Shown: piece after piece, positions 18,108 to 27,351 of the stretch
How the letters are laid out: each line of letters opens with the position of its first letter
Numbering within the stretch: the stretch's first letter is position 1
Assembly: GCA_003483745.1 (NCBI GenBank)
Contig: DMYD01000028.1
Location: 73,396-137,395, forward strand
Source: Roseburia sp.
Lineage (GTDB): Bacteria > Bacillota > Clostridia > Lachnospirales > Lachnospiraceae
Length of the DNA: 64,000 nt
Direction of reading: 5' to 3'
Notes under the pieces: generated by a model
The model's database searches: none
What the model was told of the DNA's origin: nothing
What the model saw: the letters and a program-made list of their open reading frames with translations, nothing else
Translations under genes and position numbers: made by a program

Positions 18108-19511
18108 ATGAGTGAACAGAAAAATATAGTGAAAAGAGCGTACGGAGCAATCAAAAGAAGGATGACATTGACTCCTGATGTGGAGAAACAGCCTGTTACA
18201 GATCAAAAGAAATTCCGCATTATGCTTCTTACGAACCGTGATTCTGACAATATAGGAGATCAGATGATCGAAGCATGTGACATAGCACTGATCAAAACTG
18301 TAATGAAAAATCTGAATATTCCGGAAGATGGATATGAATTAGTCAGCAGGGCAGCTTCGATTGTTTCTAAGTATGTCAAGGCGAAGAACAAAGATGAATC
18401 ATTGTTAAAACCGGCGCGCAGAAAGATAAACGAATGTGATCTGATCATATTTGGTGGGGCACCGGTATTTAATTATAAATATCAGATCTTTTATGAGAGA
18501 ACAGCTGTAACGTTAGAACTAGCGCAGGAATACAATAAGCAGGTTATGTTTTCTGCGATTGGCATTGAGGACTACGACGAGGCAAGTCCAAAGTGCCAGC
18601 GTTTAAAGGAAGCGTTAAATCTTGGATGTGTTAAACAGATTACAACGCGGGATGGAATGGAAGAATTATCAAAATATAAGGAAAATGAAAAGATACACAT
18701 TGAAAAAGTAGCAGATCCGGTTGTATTCGCAAAACAGATATTTTGCGATTATACAAAGGTAAATCATAAGAAAAATAAGAAAGTGGGACTTTTTGTTTTT
18801 CGAGAAAATGGTTTTGTGGATAATCATATTCCTTTTACAGGAGCAGAGCAGGCAAAGCTGTGGAAGGAGATCACCCGTATCTTAACAGAAAAGGGATATA
18901 ATTATGAACTGATCACCAGTGGCTACTTGAAAGATGAAGCATTTTTAGATCTTTTAGTCCGTGATTATGGATTTCCAGAAAAAAAATGTGTGTTTAATAT
19001 GAATGAGACAGAAAAATTAGCACAGAAGATAGCATCCTATGACGCAATTATTTCCTGTCGCCTGCATCCGAATATTGTTGCTTATTCCATGGATATTCCG
19101 GCAGTCAGTCTGATCTGGAATCCTAAGATAACAGGTTTTTATGAAAGCATCGGATATCCGGAGCGTGCGATTGATGTGACAACTGCGAAAGCAGAAGACA
19201 TTGTAGAGAAGATGGAAGATGCGATGGCTCAGGGAATCGTGAAAGACAACGGGTATCTGATGAGTGTGTACCGTACGTTGTTTGAAGGAATCCGGGATGC
19301 GATAGAGTGGTCTGATAAAACAATACAGCCGTATGATTATATGACGCTGACAGAAAATCTTTCACATTTTTCCGGAACATCAGAAGACGAAAAAGAAGAA
19401 AAAATAAAAAGAAAGTTCCGAAGAACTTATAATACACTGAATGATTATCAGAAAAAAATAAACAAATTAAATCAAAAAATAAAGATGTTAGAAAAGGAAA
19501 AACAGCAATAG
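18108..19511 (+). CDS. Polysaccharide pyruvyl transferase family protein
   Basis: PS_pyruv_trans family (CsaB/WcaK-like), which attaches pyruvate ketals to sugars using phosphoenolpyruvate. N-terminal MLLTNRDSDNIGDQMIEACD, then LIIFGGAPVFNYKY, MFSAIGIEDYDE, ITTRDGMEEL and the C-terminal IISCRLHPNIVAYSMDIPAV are characteristic. The start at 18108 is chosen because GGGGTG lies about nine bases upstream; a GTG at 18096 overlaps that site. The last 45 residues form a Lys/Glu-rich coiled coil, which is unusual. In this operon it may modify the teichoic-like chain. Confidence 0.85.
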   Translation: MSEQKNIVKRAYGAIKRRMTLTPDVEKQPVTDQKKFRIMLLTNRDSDNIGDQMIEACDIALIKTVMKNLNIPEDGYELVSRAASIVSKYVKAKNKDESLLKPARRKINECDLIIFGGAPVFNYKYQIFYERTAVTLELAQEYNKQVMFSAIGIEDYDEASPKCQRLKEALNLGCVKQITTRDGMEELSKYKENEKIHIEKVADPVVFAKQIFCDYTKVNHKKNKKVGLFVFRENGFVDNHIPFTGAEQAKLWKEITRILTEKGYNYELITSGYLKDEAFLDLLVRDYGFPEKKCVFNMNETEKLAQKIASYDAIISCRLHPNIVAYSMDIPAVSLIWNPKITGFYESIGYPERAIDVTTAKAEDIVEKMEDAMAQGIVKDNGYLMSVYRTLFEGIRDAIEWSDKTIQPYDYMTLTENLSHFSGTSEDEKEEKIKRKFRRTYNTLNDYQKKINKLNQKIKMLEKEKQQ

Positions 19512-19522
19512 GAGATGGGGAA

Positions 19523-19921
19523 ATGAAAAAAGTAATTACCTATGGGACATTTGACCTGCTGCATTATGGACATATCAATCTGCTGCAGAGAGCAAGGGCG
19601 CAGGGAGATTATCTGATCGTGGCGTTGTCGACCGATGAGTTTAACTGGAACGAAAAACAGAAGGTCTGCTATTTTAATTATGAGCAGAGAAAGAAACTGT
19701 TAGAGGCAATCCGTTATGTGGATCTGGTAATCCCAGAAACCTGCTGGGAGCAGAAAATCTCAGATGTCAAAGAATTTAAGGTAGATACATTTGTGATGGG
19801 AGATGACTGGAAAGGAAAATTCGATTTCCTGAAAGAATACTGTGAGGTGGTTTATCTGCCGAGAACACCGGAGATATCGACGACACAGATCAAAGAAAAT
19901 TTAAAAAACAGGGATAATTAA
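19523..19921 (+). CDS. tagD: Glycerol-3-phosphate cytidylyltransferase
   Basis: A short nucleotidyltransferase that makes CDP-glycerol from CTP and glycerol-3-phosphate. TYGTFDLLHYGHINLLQRAR contains the HxGH CTP-binding motif (residues about 14-17), and the closing STTQIKENL matches the ISTT signature of TagD/TarD. At 132 residues it has family length. It is the last gene of the operon before a strong terminator and would supply CDP-glycerol to the transferases at 10231, 13235 and 16894. Confidence 0.95.
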   Translation: MKKVITYGTFDLLHYGHINLLQRARAQGDYLIVALSTDEFNWNEKQKVCYFNYEQRKKLLEAIRYVDLVIPETCWEQKISDVKEFKVDTFVMGDDWKGKFDFLKEYCEVVYLPRTPEISTTQIKENLKNRDN

Positions 19922-20025
19922 GCAGATATAATACCGGAAGACGCATTCAGCTCTCGCTGAATATAGTTTTGCATGTTTGAATACAGTTGCTGGAATACTG
20001 GCAGGAGTGATCAGTAACATAAAAA

Positions 20026-20064
20026 CCCCCAATCTATGGAAAAACATAGACTGGGGGCTTTTTT
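20026..20064. terminator. Bidirectional rho-independent terminator
   Basis: CCCCCAATCTATG pairs with CATAGACTGGGGG (one mismatch) around a short A-rich loop. It is flanked by AAAAA on the left and CTTTTTT on the right, so it works on both strands. It separates the rightward operon ending at 19921 from the leftward beta-helix gene ending at 20089. Confidence 0.93.
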
Positions 20065-20088
20065 ATGACGCTGCTATATTGTGTTGCT

Positions 20089-22128
20089 TTATTTAACAGA
20101 AACTGTCTTGCTGGAAGTTCCTGTCAGAGTGATCTTTGCATTTGGGGCAGCTGCCGCAGGAACGACTTTGTAATAAAAACGTTTCTTTGATTTTACTGTC
20201 TTAGAAACATCTGTATAACGTGTTTTTTTGCCTTTTACAGTTGCAATCTTTTTAAAACCGCTGTTTGAGGAAGTGGAGCGGTAAACGATATAGTAGCCGG
20301 CATCTTTTGATTTTTTCCAGCTTAAAGTAATTTTTTTTCCTTTTTTTGAAGCTTTGAATGCGGTCGGTGCGGAGATGTTTTTGTGCACTTTCTGGTTGAC
20401 GATCGCTGCATTGGTTTTGTTTTTGCTAAACTTATTGACGCCGATCGTACCTTTTACATCGCCGGTTGTTACAAGCGGATTGGAATTGCTTTGGAATGTA
20501 TTGTCAGAGATATCAACTTTACCGTTATAAACAAGCAGACCAGGTTTTCCGGCACCTGTAACTTTATTTTTGTTTATCGTGATCAGATATTTGTAATTAC
20601 CAGGATTTAAGGCAATGGAATCATTGTTACACTTTGAAATCGTATTGGAAGTAATTTTTAAGTTGGATTTTAGACCAACGACTACGCAGGCAGAATTGCT
20701 GCCGTTTGAAATTTTATTCTGGCTGATCTCACTGACTGCAGAACCGTCTGTGAAAATGGAGATTCCTTTGCTCTTTGTGATCTTATTCTTTTTGATGGAA
20801 GAGATCGAACTTTTCTCTGCTGCGATACCGTGTTTTCCACTGGAAGAGATCGTATTACCTGTGATCGACGTCTCTTTTGCATCCTGCGTCCAGATACCGT
20901 AACCACTGGATTTGATTGTGTTGTTAGCGATAGTGACACCGCTGATATAATAATCTCCGGCAGGGATGCGGTCGCCATCTCCACCTTTGTTGCTGCTGTT
21001 TAACTGGTAGCCGCCGATATAGATACCGCTGTTGTCATAGGTGGAAAATGGATCCTTTCCGCTGCAGGTGATCTGATTATTCTCAATGACGATTTGCTGA
21101 TCTGCCGGTGGTGCCACATATTTCGTGGAGGTGGAAGAAACAGGTCCGTTTTTGGAGTTGGTGCTTGTTGCAAGGAAAGTTCCACTTTCACGGATGGAAT
21201 ACAGACAGATTCCACGCTGGGAATTGCTGATCGTATTGTTGGAAATGGTACAGTTGATCCAGTTCATGGACTGGATTGCAGCACTTTTTATATTCTTGAA
21301 GCTGCAGTTTGTAATGCGGACACCTTTTACATAGTTGTTCAGGATCGCAGTATGGCTTCCGACACCACGTGGAACATTGTCAAAAGTACACTGATCAATG
21401 GTAACATTTTGCATATTGAGATCTTCGGAAACGTAACCATTGATGTGGGAAGCAATCAGGACATCTAACTGGATCGCTTCAAAGTAGAGTGTATTTTTGG
21501 ATTCGAGTACCTGATCTTTGAAGGTACAGTTTCGGATCGTCAGACCATTTACACCAGCAACTTCCATCAGGTGCGCATTTTTGGCATTGCGGATCGTTAA
21601 ATTCTGGAGTGTGACATTTGCGGCGTGTGCTGCCTTAAATGCGGTAGAATTATTGCCGTTTTCATTCCAGGTACCACCGTCAATGGTAATATTCTGGTAG
21701 TAGTAGCCGGTGTTTGTGTCTTCGGTATCACCGACTTTTAACATGTTTGTACCTCTGTTTTTTGTCTGTGTGAAAGTAACGCCGTTCGTTACTAAACAGG
21801 TATTGCTGTAAATATGAAGGCAGTTGTTTAAAGTGTAAGAACCTGCCGGTACGATTACCTGATATGGCCGGCTCTCTGTGGCAGAATCCCTCGCTTCGTT
21901 CAATGCGTTCTGAATGGCACTGGAAATACCATACTGTGCAATTTCATCCTGTGATACATTGCGTGTGACGTATGCAACTTTCGATGCACCTGTGTATGTT
22001 GTTTCTAAGGAAGAAGTTTCCGCTGGTAATTCCGTACAAAAGGCGGTTGTATTTCCGGAAATGATCAGAAACGAACTTAAGAAACAACAGAAAACAGTTT
22101 TTTTCAAGATTTTCCATTTCATAAACAT
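20089..22128 (-). CDS. Secreted right-handed beta-helix protein with C-terminal Fn3 domain
   Basis: A signal peptide (KKTVFCCFLSSFLIISGNTTAF) starts the protein. From about residue 85 to 580 it has many short repeats of the N-x-I/T-x-x-N type (ITGNTISSSGKHGIAAEKSS), the mark of parallel beta-helix proteins such as pectate-lyase-like and NosD-like folds. One Fn3-like domain (YYIVYRSTSSNSGFKK) ends the protein. No catalytic residues of a known lyase are obvious. It is 679 residues and a clear paralogue of the protein at 22187 (shared stretch VPRGVGSHTAILNNY). The two lie 58 bases apart and may be co-transcribed. Glycan binding or cleavage outside the cell is inferred only. Confidence 0.85.
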   Translation of the reverse strand: MFMKWKILKKTVFCCFLSSFLIISGNTTAFCTELPAETSSLETTYTGASKVAYVTRNVSQDEIAQYGISSAIQNALNEARDSATESRPYQVIVPAGSYTLNNCLHIYSNTCLVTNGVTFTQTKNRGTNMLKVGDTEDTNTGYYYQNITIDGGTWNENGNNSTAFKAAHAANVTLQNLTIRNAKNAHLMEVAGVNGLTIRNCTFKDQVLESKNTLYFEAIQLDVLIASHINGYVSEDLNMQNVTIDQCTFDNVPRGVGSHTAILNNYVKGVRITNCSFKNIKSAAIQSMNWINCTISNNTISNSQRGICLYSIRESGTFLATSTNSKNGPVSSTSTKYVAPPADQQIVIENNQITCSGKDPFSTYDNSGIYIGGYQLNSSNKGGDGDRIPAGDYYISGVTIANNTIKSSGYGIWTQDAKETSITGNTISSSGKHGIAAEKSSISSIKKNKITKSKGISIFTDGSAVSEISQNKISNGSNSACVVVGLKSNLKITSNTISKCNNDSIALNPGNYKYLITINKNKVTGAGKPGLLVYNGKVDISDNTFQSNSNPLVTTGDVKGTIGVNKFSKNKTNAAIVNQKVHKNISAPTAFKASKKGKKITLSWKKSKDAGYYIVYRSTSSNSGFKKIATVKGKKTRYTDVSKTVKSKKRFYYKVVPAAAAPNAKITLTGTSSKTVSVK

Positions 22129-22186
22129 ATTCCCCTTTCCATCAATAAATGAAGTTTATTATAATATAATTTTAACATAAATCATC

Positions 22187-25168
22187 TTATTTTTTAAAAG
22201 TTTTTTTGGAAACGATCTTACTGTCCGAACTAAACAGAGTGACGTTTTTATTGACCGTTTTTTTGCAGGCAACAACCTTATAGTAATATTTGGTATTTTT
22301 CTTCAGCTTTCTGCTGATATAAGAGGTGACATCCGGGTTTGAAATGGTAGCAATTTTTTTGTATTTTCCTTTTTTGGATGTCGCACGGTAAATACGATAG
22401 CTGTCTGCATTTTTTACCTTTTTCCAGGAAATCTGGATTTTGTTTTTGCCGAGTGTCTTTGCCTTTACAGAGGACGGAGTAGAGACAATGGCATATTTTT
22501 TGGTCTTATGCGTATTGGTGCTGGAGGTAATCTGTGCAGTATTGCTTTTATTCTTCTGGAGTTTGTTTTTGTAAATGGTTCCATTGGCATTTCCACGTAT
22601 ACGGATTGCATTCTTACAGTACTTAATGGTATTCCCTGTAATGGAAAATTTTCCGGAATCAATGCGGATGCCGGAATCAACACGGAAACCGGCAGCTTTT
22701 GACGAATCTCCCAGTGAATTTGAGGAAATTGTCACAGTTTTATCAGAATCATTATTAACATAGATCTGTGCGGTCTGGCAGCCCTGTACCGTATTACCGG
22801 AAATTTTAATTTTTGCACCGATTTTTCCAATGTTGATTCCTGCCGATTTGCCGGAAGTAATGGTATTGCCTGAGATCTCACCGGTTATGGCATTGTTGTA
22901 AAGAACAATGCTGTGGTTTGTGCACAGACTCAGTGTATTGTTTGTAATTTTTTGAACCGTATTTCCATTTTGGGAGATACCATAGCCGCCTGTGTTCATA
23001 ATTTTATTATCAGAAATCGTTTGGATGACACAGTCTTTTGCGGTGATTCCGTCTTTGGTACAAAGATTTATAGTGTTTGCATTTAAGACCGGAATACTGA
23101 CACTGTTCAGATAAATGCTGCTTTGATTTACCTGTGAAATATTATTGCCGGAAATGGAGGCAGCTTCTCCACAGCGTGCGTAGATACCGTAACCGTTATA
23201 GTTGAAAACAGTATTGTATGTAATCGTGTTTGCCTTTGATTCTAATATGGAAATGCCGCCAAACATAGAATCCGGATAGTTGGAGTTGATGGCATTTCCG
23301 TTTACCAGATTATTTGAGACCGTGCAGTTGACACTGTCCTCACGCATCTGGATTCCACAACTCTTATTCTGGAAATTATTAAAAATAACCGTATTGTTAT
23401 CCACGTAGATGTTTCTTGCATCCTGCATGGTAATGCCGTTCTGATTGGTTGTAATGGTGTTTCCGGTAACTGTCGCGCCGCTGATATAATAATTCGCAGC
23501 CGGGATCACATCACCGTCGGATGGACGCATGGCAGAAGTAAAATGATATCCGCTGAAGTAGATACCGGTATTTTCGTAATTTTTATTGTAAAGATCACTG
23601 CCGCCTAAAGTAATGGTGTTACCGGAAACCACGATATTCTGGTTGTCTGGCGGTGGATTATAAGTGGATGGCACGTTTGTCGGCATATCACCAAGTTTAG
23701 CGATCGTGGAAGCAAAATAGGAGCCTTCACAGTCACGGAAGATGGAATAAAAAAGGATTCCACGCGGACAATTTGTAATGGTATTGCCGGATACGTTACA
23801 GTTTGTGACCGCCATAAGCTGTACGGCGGCACTTGAAGTATTCAAAAATGTGTTCCCGGTAATATTGATGTCTGTCATATAGCTGTTTAAAATAACCGTA
23901 TGGGAACCGATGCCCCTTGGCACATTTTGAAAAGTACAGCCGGTAATGTTGATGTTACGGTTCATAAGTACTTCCGCTGCATATCCTCCAAAATGCTTTG
24001 GATGCAGGATATCGAGCTGGATCGCTTCATAATAAAGAGTTTTTTTGAGCGTCTGGTTTTGAAAGGTACAGCCGGATAAGTTCAGACCGTCTGTTCCGGC
24101 AACTTCCATCAGATGTGCATCGACTGTGTTTTGCAGGGTGATGTTATGGGCAGTAAAGTTGCTTGCATGTCCGATTTTAATCACCGTGGAACTGTGTCTG
24201 TTCTCGTCAAAGATACCACCATTTTTTCCACCGTCTATGGTAATGTTGGAATAGTAATAACCGGTTGCGGTATCTTTTGACTCACCGACTTTTAACATGT
24301 TTCCCCTGCTTTTGGAATCCTGTGTAAAAGTGACACCGTTCATAAAAAGGTAAGTATTACTTGAAATATACAGGCATTTCGTCAGAGTGTAACTTCCCGG
24401 CTCGATGATGATTTTGCACGGCAGGGATGCGGTTGCATTCCGGGCTGCATAATCTAAAGCGTCCTGAATGGCTTTGCTTGCACCGGATTTGTTCATGGAA
24501 GCTGCGGAGACATTGATCACATAATAGCCATCAATGACGGTACCGGTGATTTCTGTCGCATCCTCCGTTTCCGATGTCTGTGATTCAGTTTCAGCAGATT
24601 CCGTGGCAGAGAAAATAGTGGATTCCGTGCTCTCGGTTACCTCTGTATTTTCGGCAGGATCGATGCTTTCTGTGTTCTCGGTTGTTTCTGTATTTTCAGT
24701 AGTTTCTGTAAGCCTGGAACTCTCAGAACTTTCAGAACTTTTTGTTTCCCCGGAGTTTTCAGAACTCTCAGAGTTTTTTGTCCCTTCGGAACTTTCAGAG
24801 CTCTCAGAGTCTTTTGTCCCTTCGGAACTTTCAGAGTTCTCAGAGTCTTTTGTCCCTTCGGAACTTTCAGAACTCTCAGAGTCCTTTGTTCCCTCCCCGG
24901 AGTTTTCTGTGTTCTTAGAGCCTTCTGTGCTCTCAGGTTCTTTTGTTCCGCCGGAACTTTCTGTTTCCCCTGCAGGAATAGTAGTTTCAGCGGATTCTAA
25001 GGCCTCTGTATTCTCTATATTTTTAGAATTTTCTGTACTTTCTGTTGCTGTTATGGTAAAAGTATCAGAGCCTGTCTGTGCTGCATGCAGATGTATGACA
25101 TCAGAACATAAGACAGATGTACAAAGCATTACAGCAAGAACTCTGTGCGTGAAATGTTTTTGAAACAT
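22187..25168 (-). CDS. Secreted beta-helix protein with Ser/Glu-rich repeat stalk and Fn3 domain
   Basis: The start at 25168 (MFQKHFTHRVLAVMLC signal peptide) is preferred over 25195 because GGGAGGAATT lies about ten bases before it. After the signal comes about 190 residues of Ser/Glu/Thr-rich sequence with 12-residue tandem repeats (EGTKDSESSESS). A long parallel beta-helix with many ITGNTI-like rungs runs from about residue 235 to 880. A closing Fn3-like domain contains YRIYRATSKKGKYKK. It resembles the shorter paralogue at 20089 but adds the stalk, as seen in the proteins at 1 and 4710. Probably a surface-displayed carbohydrate-interacting protein. A run of seven G sits in its ribosome-site region. 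Confidence 0.85.
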   Translation of the reverse strand: MFQKHFTHRVLAVMLCTSVLCSDVIHLHAAQTGSDTFTITATESTENSKNIENTEALESAETTIPAGETESSGGTKEPESTEGSKNTENSGEGTKDSESSESSEGTKDSENSESSEGTKDSESSESSEGTKNSESSENSGETKSSESSESSRLTETTENTETTENTESIDPAENTEVTESTESTIFSATESAETESQTSETEDATEITGTVIDGYYVINVSAASMNKSGASKAIQDALDYAARNATASLPCKIIIEPGSYTLTKCLYISSNTYLFMNGVTFTQDSKSRGNMLKVGESKDTATGYYYSNITIDGGKNGGIFDENRHSSTVIKIGHASNFTAHNITLQNTVDAHLMEVAGTDGLNLSGCTFQNQTLKKTLYYEAIQLDILHPKHFGGYAAEVLMNRNINITGCTFQNVPRGIGSHTVILNSYMTDINITGNTFLNTSSAAVQLMAVTNCNVSGNTITNCPRGILFYSIFRDCEGSYFASTIAKLGDMPTNVPSTYNPPPDNQNIVVSGNTITLGGSDLYNKNYENTGIYFSGYHFTSAMRPSDGDVIPAANYYISGATVTGNTITTNQNGITMQDARNIYVDNNTVIFNNFQNKSCGIQMREDSVNCTVSNNLVNGNAINSNYPDSMFGGISILESKANTITYNTVFNYNGYGIYARCGEAASISGNNISQVNQSSIYLNSVSIPVLNANTINLCTKDGITAKDCVIQTISDNKIMNTGGYGISQNGNTVQKITNNTLSLCTNHSIVLYNNAITGEISGNTITSGKSAGINIGKIGAKIKISGNTVQGCQTAQIYVNNDSDKTVTISSNSLGDSSKAAGFRVDSGIRIDSGKFSITGNTIKYCKNAIRIRGNANGTIYKNKLQKNKSNTAQITSSTNTHKTKKYAIVSTPSSVKAKTLGKNKIQISWKKVKNADSYRIYRATSKKGKYKKIATISNPDVTSYISRKLKKNTKYYYKVVACKKTVNKNVTLFSSDSKIVSKKTFKK
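24720..24900 (-). repeat. 36-bp tandem repeats encoding the Ser/Glu stalk
   Basis: About four to five imperfect copies of a 36-base unit, coding for EGTKDSESSESS-like dodecapeptides on the minus strand. The copies are near-identical in DNA, so the copy number may vary between strains by slippage or recombination. Confidence 0.8.
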
Positions 25169-25204
25169 GAAAAGAATTCCTCCCCCCCTTTGCATAATAT
25201 GAAT

Positions 25205-25233
25205 AGTATATCATTTGTGGAGAAAAATGTAAA
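25205..25233 (-). promoter_or_regulatory. Promoter for the beta-helix gene pair
   Basis: Read on the minus strand: TTTACA (25228-25233), a 17-base spacer, TATACT (25205-25210). It lies about 37 bases before the start at 25168 and faces away from the promoter at 25266. Confidence 0.7.
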
Positions 25234-25265
25234 ATGAGTGTAAAACAGGGAGGGTGCTGTAAATA

Positions 25266-25294
25266 TTGTAATTTTGCCGGAAATCCGATATACT
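25266..25294 (+). promoter_or_regulatory. Promoter for the Wzy-like gene pair
   Basis: TTGTAA (25266-25271), a 17-base spacer, TATACT (25289-25294). It lies 45 bases before the GTG at 25339 and is divergent from the promoter at 25205-25233. Confidence 0.68.
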
Positions 25295-25338
25295 AGGAAA
25301 AAAGTGTTGATAAGCGGAATGGCTTGAGGGATAGATGC

Positions 25339-27351
25339 GTGGGAAATACAATATTAGATAATATTTTAAAAAATACAATTTGGATTCTGGCGGGAATCCT
25401 GGCCGGAGTAGTAGTCTCACTTATGATAATCAGTGGGAGTGGCAGCTTAAACCAGTTTTATGACGGCGGAGCAGTATATGATGTTTTGTCTTACCACAGA
25501 ACCAATGATGCGGCAGGTGCATTCTATGATACGAATGCCGGTGTATATACTGTGACGGAGCAGGAAGCATATATTTTTTGCGAACTTTCCGGCATGGAGA
25601 AGGACTGGAATTACATAATTTTAGATCTTTCCGGGATGCAGGGGGCACAGATTCAGGGAACGGCAGAATATTTTGATTTAAATGGTAATCTGGTAAAAAC
25701 GCAGGATGTTACACTTCGTGAGGGGAGAAATACGATTGAAGCAGATGCGGTATATTCCAGAATGCAAATCTGGATCAATCAACAGGCAGGAGTGACATTT
25801 TCCATCGACAAAATGCAGTTTAGGGAAAAGTTAGTCGACTTTTCCTGGAAGACATTTGCAGCCATTACAGGGATCGTTTTTGTGGTATATCTGCTGTTGA
25901 CAGGCCTGATCCGCAGATATATCCATGTGAAGTGGGACTGGTATGGAATCTGGGATTTTTTACAGGGATTGTATATACTGGCAGGAGAAAAAATGGGCAG
26001 ATATATTGGAAAGCTGGATGGTAAAATCAGAAGCAGACTCCGCACAGTATTGTTTTTATTTCAGATTATTTATATGCAGATCATTCAGGATCTGGGACTT
26101 TACGAGACGAATGCACATTACAAGCTGCAGATGCTGGTCTGCTCCGTGGTTGTCTGTCTGGCTGCTGCCTTATGTTATGAGGGAAATCTGGAGCGTAAAA
26201 ACTGGAAAAACAGACTGACAGGTGTGTTTACTGCATTGTGGGTGATGGCATGCATTTCTGATTTCATCATTGCAAAGCGTTATTCGTTCCTTGGTTATAT
26301 TATGTTTTTTGTAATAGGCTTTTTTTATTTTATGTGGAACAATATGGCAGACCGGAGACAGATCCTGACAGATTTTATTCATGCGGTTATCATCAGCTTT
26401 GTTCTTACAAGCCTGTTTTGCTTTGTCTGCAGACCATGGACTCCGGGTCAGCGTTATCTTGGAAGCTATTATAATCCGGGAATGTATGCGATGTACGTCT
26501 TGTTTGTATTTATTGCTTTGCTTGGCATGATTGACCGGAAAATCAACACAGAAAAAAAAGTATCGGCTGCATTGATCGCAGAGATAGCAGCGGGTGTACT
26601 TGCGCTTGCATTGTTATGGAAAACGCAGAGTTCATCAGGAATTATACCTGCAGTACTGGTAATTGGAATTTTTGGTTTTAAAGAAATGATTTTGTCAGGT
26701 TCGAAAAGAACCTGTCTTTGTGGCATTGTCTGTATCGCGGTGATGGCTGCATTGGTTCTTCCGGTTTTTGCGGGAACGGAATGGGCGCTTATAAACCTTC
26801 CGCAGAAATTAAATACACAGGTGTATTTTCCAAAAGACGGATGGTTTACCTCTGCCGATAGCATGCCGGGAACGTTGACGGTATATGCACAGGAGAGCAC
26901 ACTAAAACAGAATCGTATCATAAGAAAATTGTCTTCTTTAAGTTCGCTGGAAGAATTTACAACGGCAAGGAATTTTTACTGGCTGGGTTATCTCCGTGAG
27001 ATGAACCTTTTGGGCCATAATAATAAAGTAAATTTGTGGGGGGGCAACAGGTGGCCGCATAATGGTGTCATAGCGATCATGTATCGTTATGGTGTATTTG
27101 CGGTGATACCGTATGTTTTTATGCTCCTGATCTATTTATGGCGTTCCTGGAAATATATGATTCGTAAGAAGGAATATGGTTATTTTTTATTTGCATCGGC
27201 AGCGGCATCAATGATTTTGATCCTGATGGAAAATCTTGAACTGCCATTTCTGTTTTTATGCTGGACCACTATGTATTTAACGATGGGGATTCATTTTATG
27301 CAGGATGAGAGTGATGAACAAAAAAGTGAGGGAAAGAAATGCAGAGCATGA
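25339..27351 (+). CDS. Wzy/O-antigen-ligase-like membrane protein with N-terminal extracytoplasmic domain
   Basis: The GTG start at 25339 has GAGGG eight bases upstream. One N-terminal membrane helix (residues about 10-32) is followed by about 130 residues predicted outside the membrane (DGGAVYDV ... FSIDKMQFREK). A second helix and then about ten hydrophobic segments follow. Near the C-terminus RWPHNGVIAIMYRYGVFAV recalls the periplasmic HN-x-Y motif of O-antigen ligases and polymerases. It probably polymerises or transfers lipid-linked glycan outside the membrane. It is a paralogue of the next gene, which it overlaps by 13 bases. Identity with the family is inferred from topology and the short motif. 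Confidence 0.65.
   Translation: MGNTILDNILKNTIWILAGILAGVVVSLMIISGSGSLNQFYDGGAVYDVLSYHRTNDAAGAFYDTNAGVYTVTEQEAYIFCELSGMEKDWNYIILDLSGMQGAQIQGTAEYFDLNGNLVKTQDVTLREGRNTIEADAVYSRMQIWINQQAGVTFSIDKMQFREKLVDFSWKTFAAITGIVFVVYLLLTGLIRRYIHVKWDWYGIWDFLQGLYILAGEKMGRYIGKLDGKIRSRLRTVLFLFQIIYMQIIQDLGLYETNAHYKLQMLVCSVVVCLAAALCYEGNLERKNWKNRLTGVFTALWVMACISDFIIAKRYSFLGYIMFFVIGFFYFMWNNMADRRQILTDFIHAVIISFVLTSLFCFVCRPWTPGQRYLGSYYNPGMYAMYVLFVFIALLGMIDRKINTEKKVSAALIAEIAAGVLALALLWKTQSSSGIIPAVLVIGIFGFKEMILSGSKRTCLCGIVCIAVMAALVLPVFAGTEWALINLPQKLNTQVYFPKDGWFTSADSMPGTLTVYAQESTLKQNRIIRKLSSLSSLEEFTTARNFYWLGYLREMNLLGHNNKVNLWGGNRWPHNGVIAIMYRYGVFAVIPYVFMLLIYLWRSWKYMIRKKEYGYFLFASAAASMILILMENLELPFLFLCWTTMYLTMGIHFMQDESDEQKSEGKKCRA

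Noticed and set aside
24720..24900. Tandem repeats as a CRISPR array
   Set aside because: The units are contiguous 36-bp coding repeats without unique spacers.
24534..25163. 209-codon plus-strand frame opposite the Ser/Glu stalk
   Set aside because: It is a repeat-derived shadow (monotonous ELSESFVPS-like sequence) of the minus-strand beta-helix gene.
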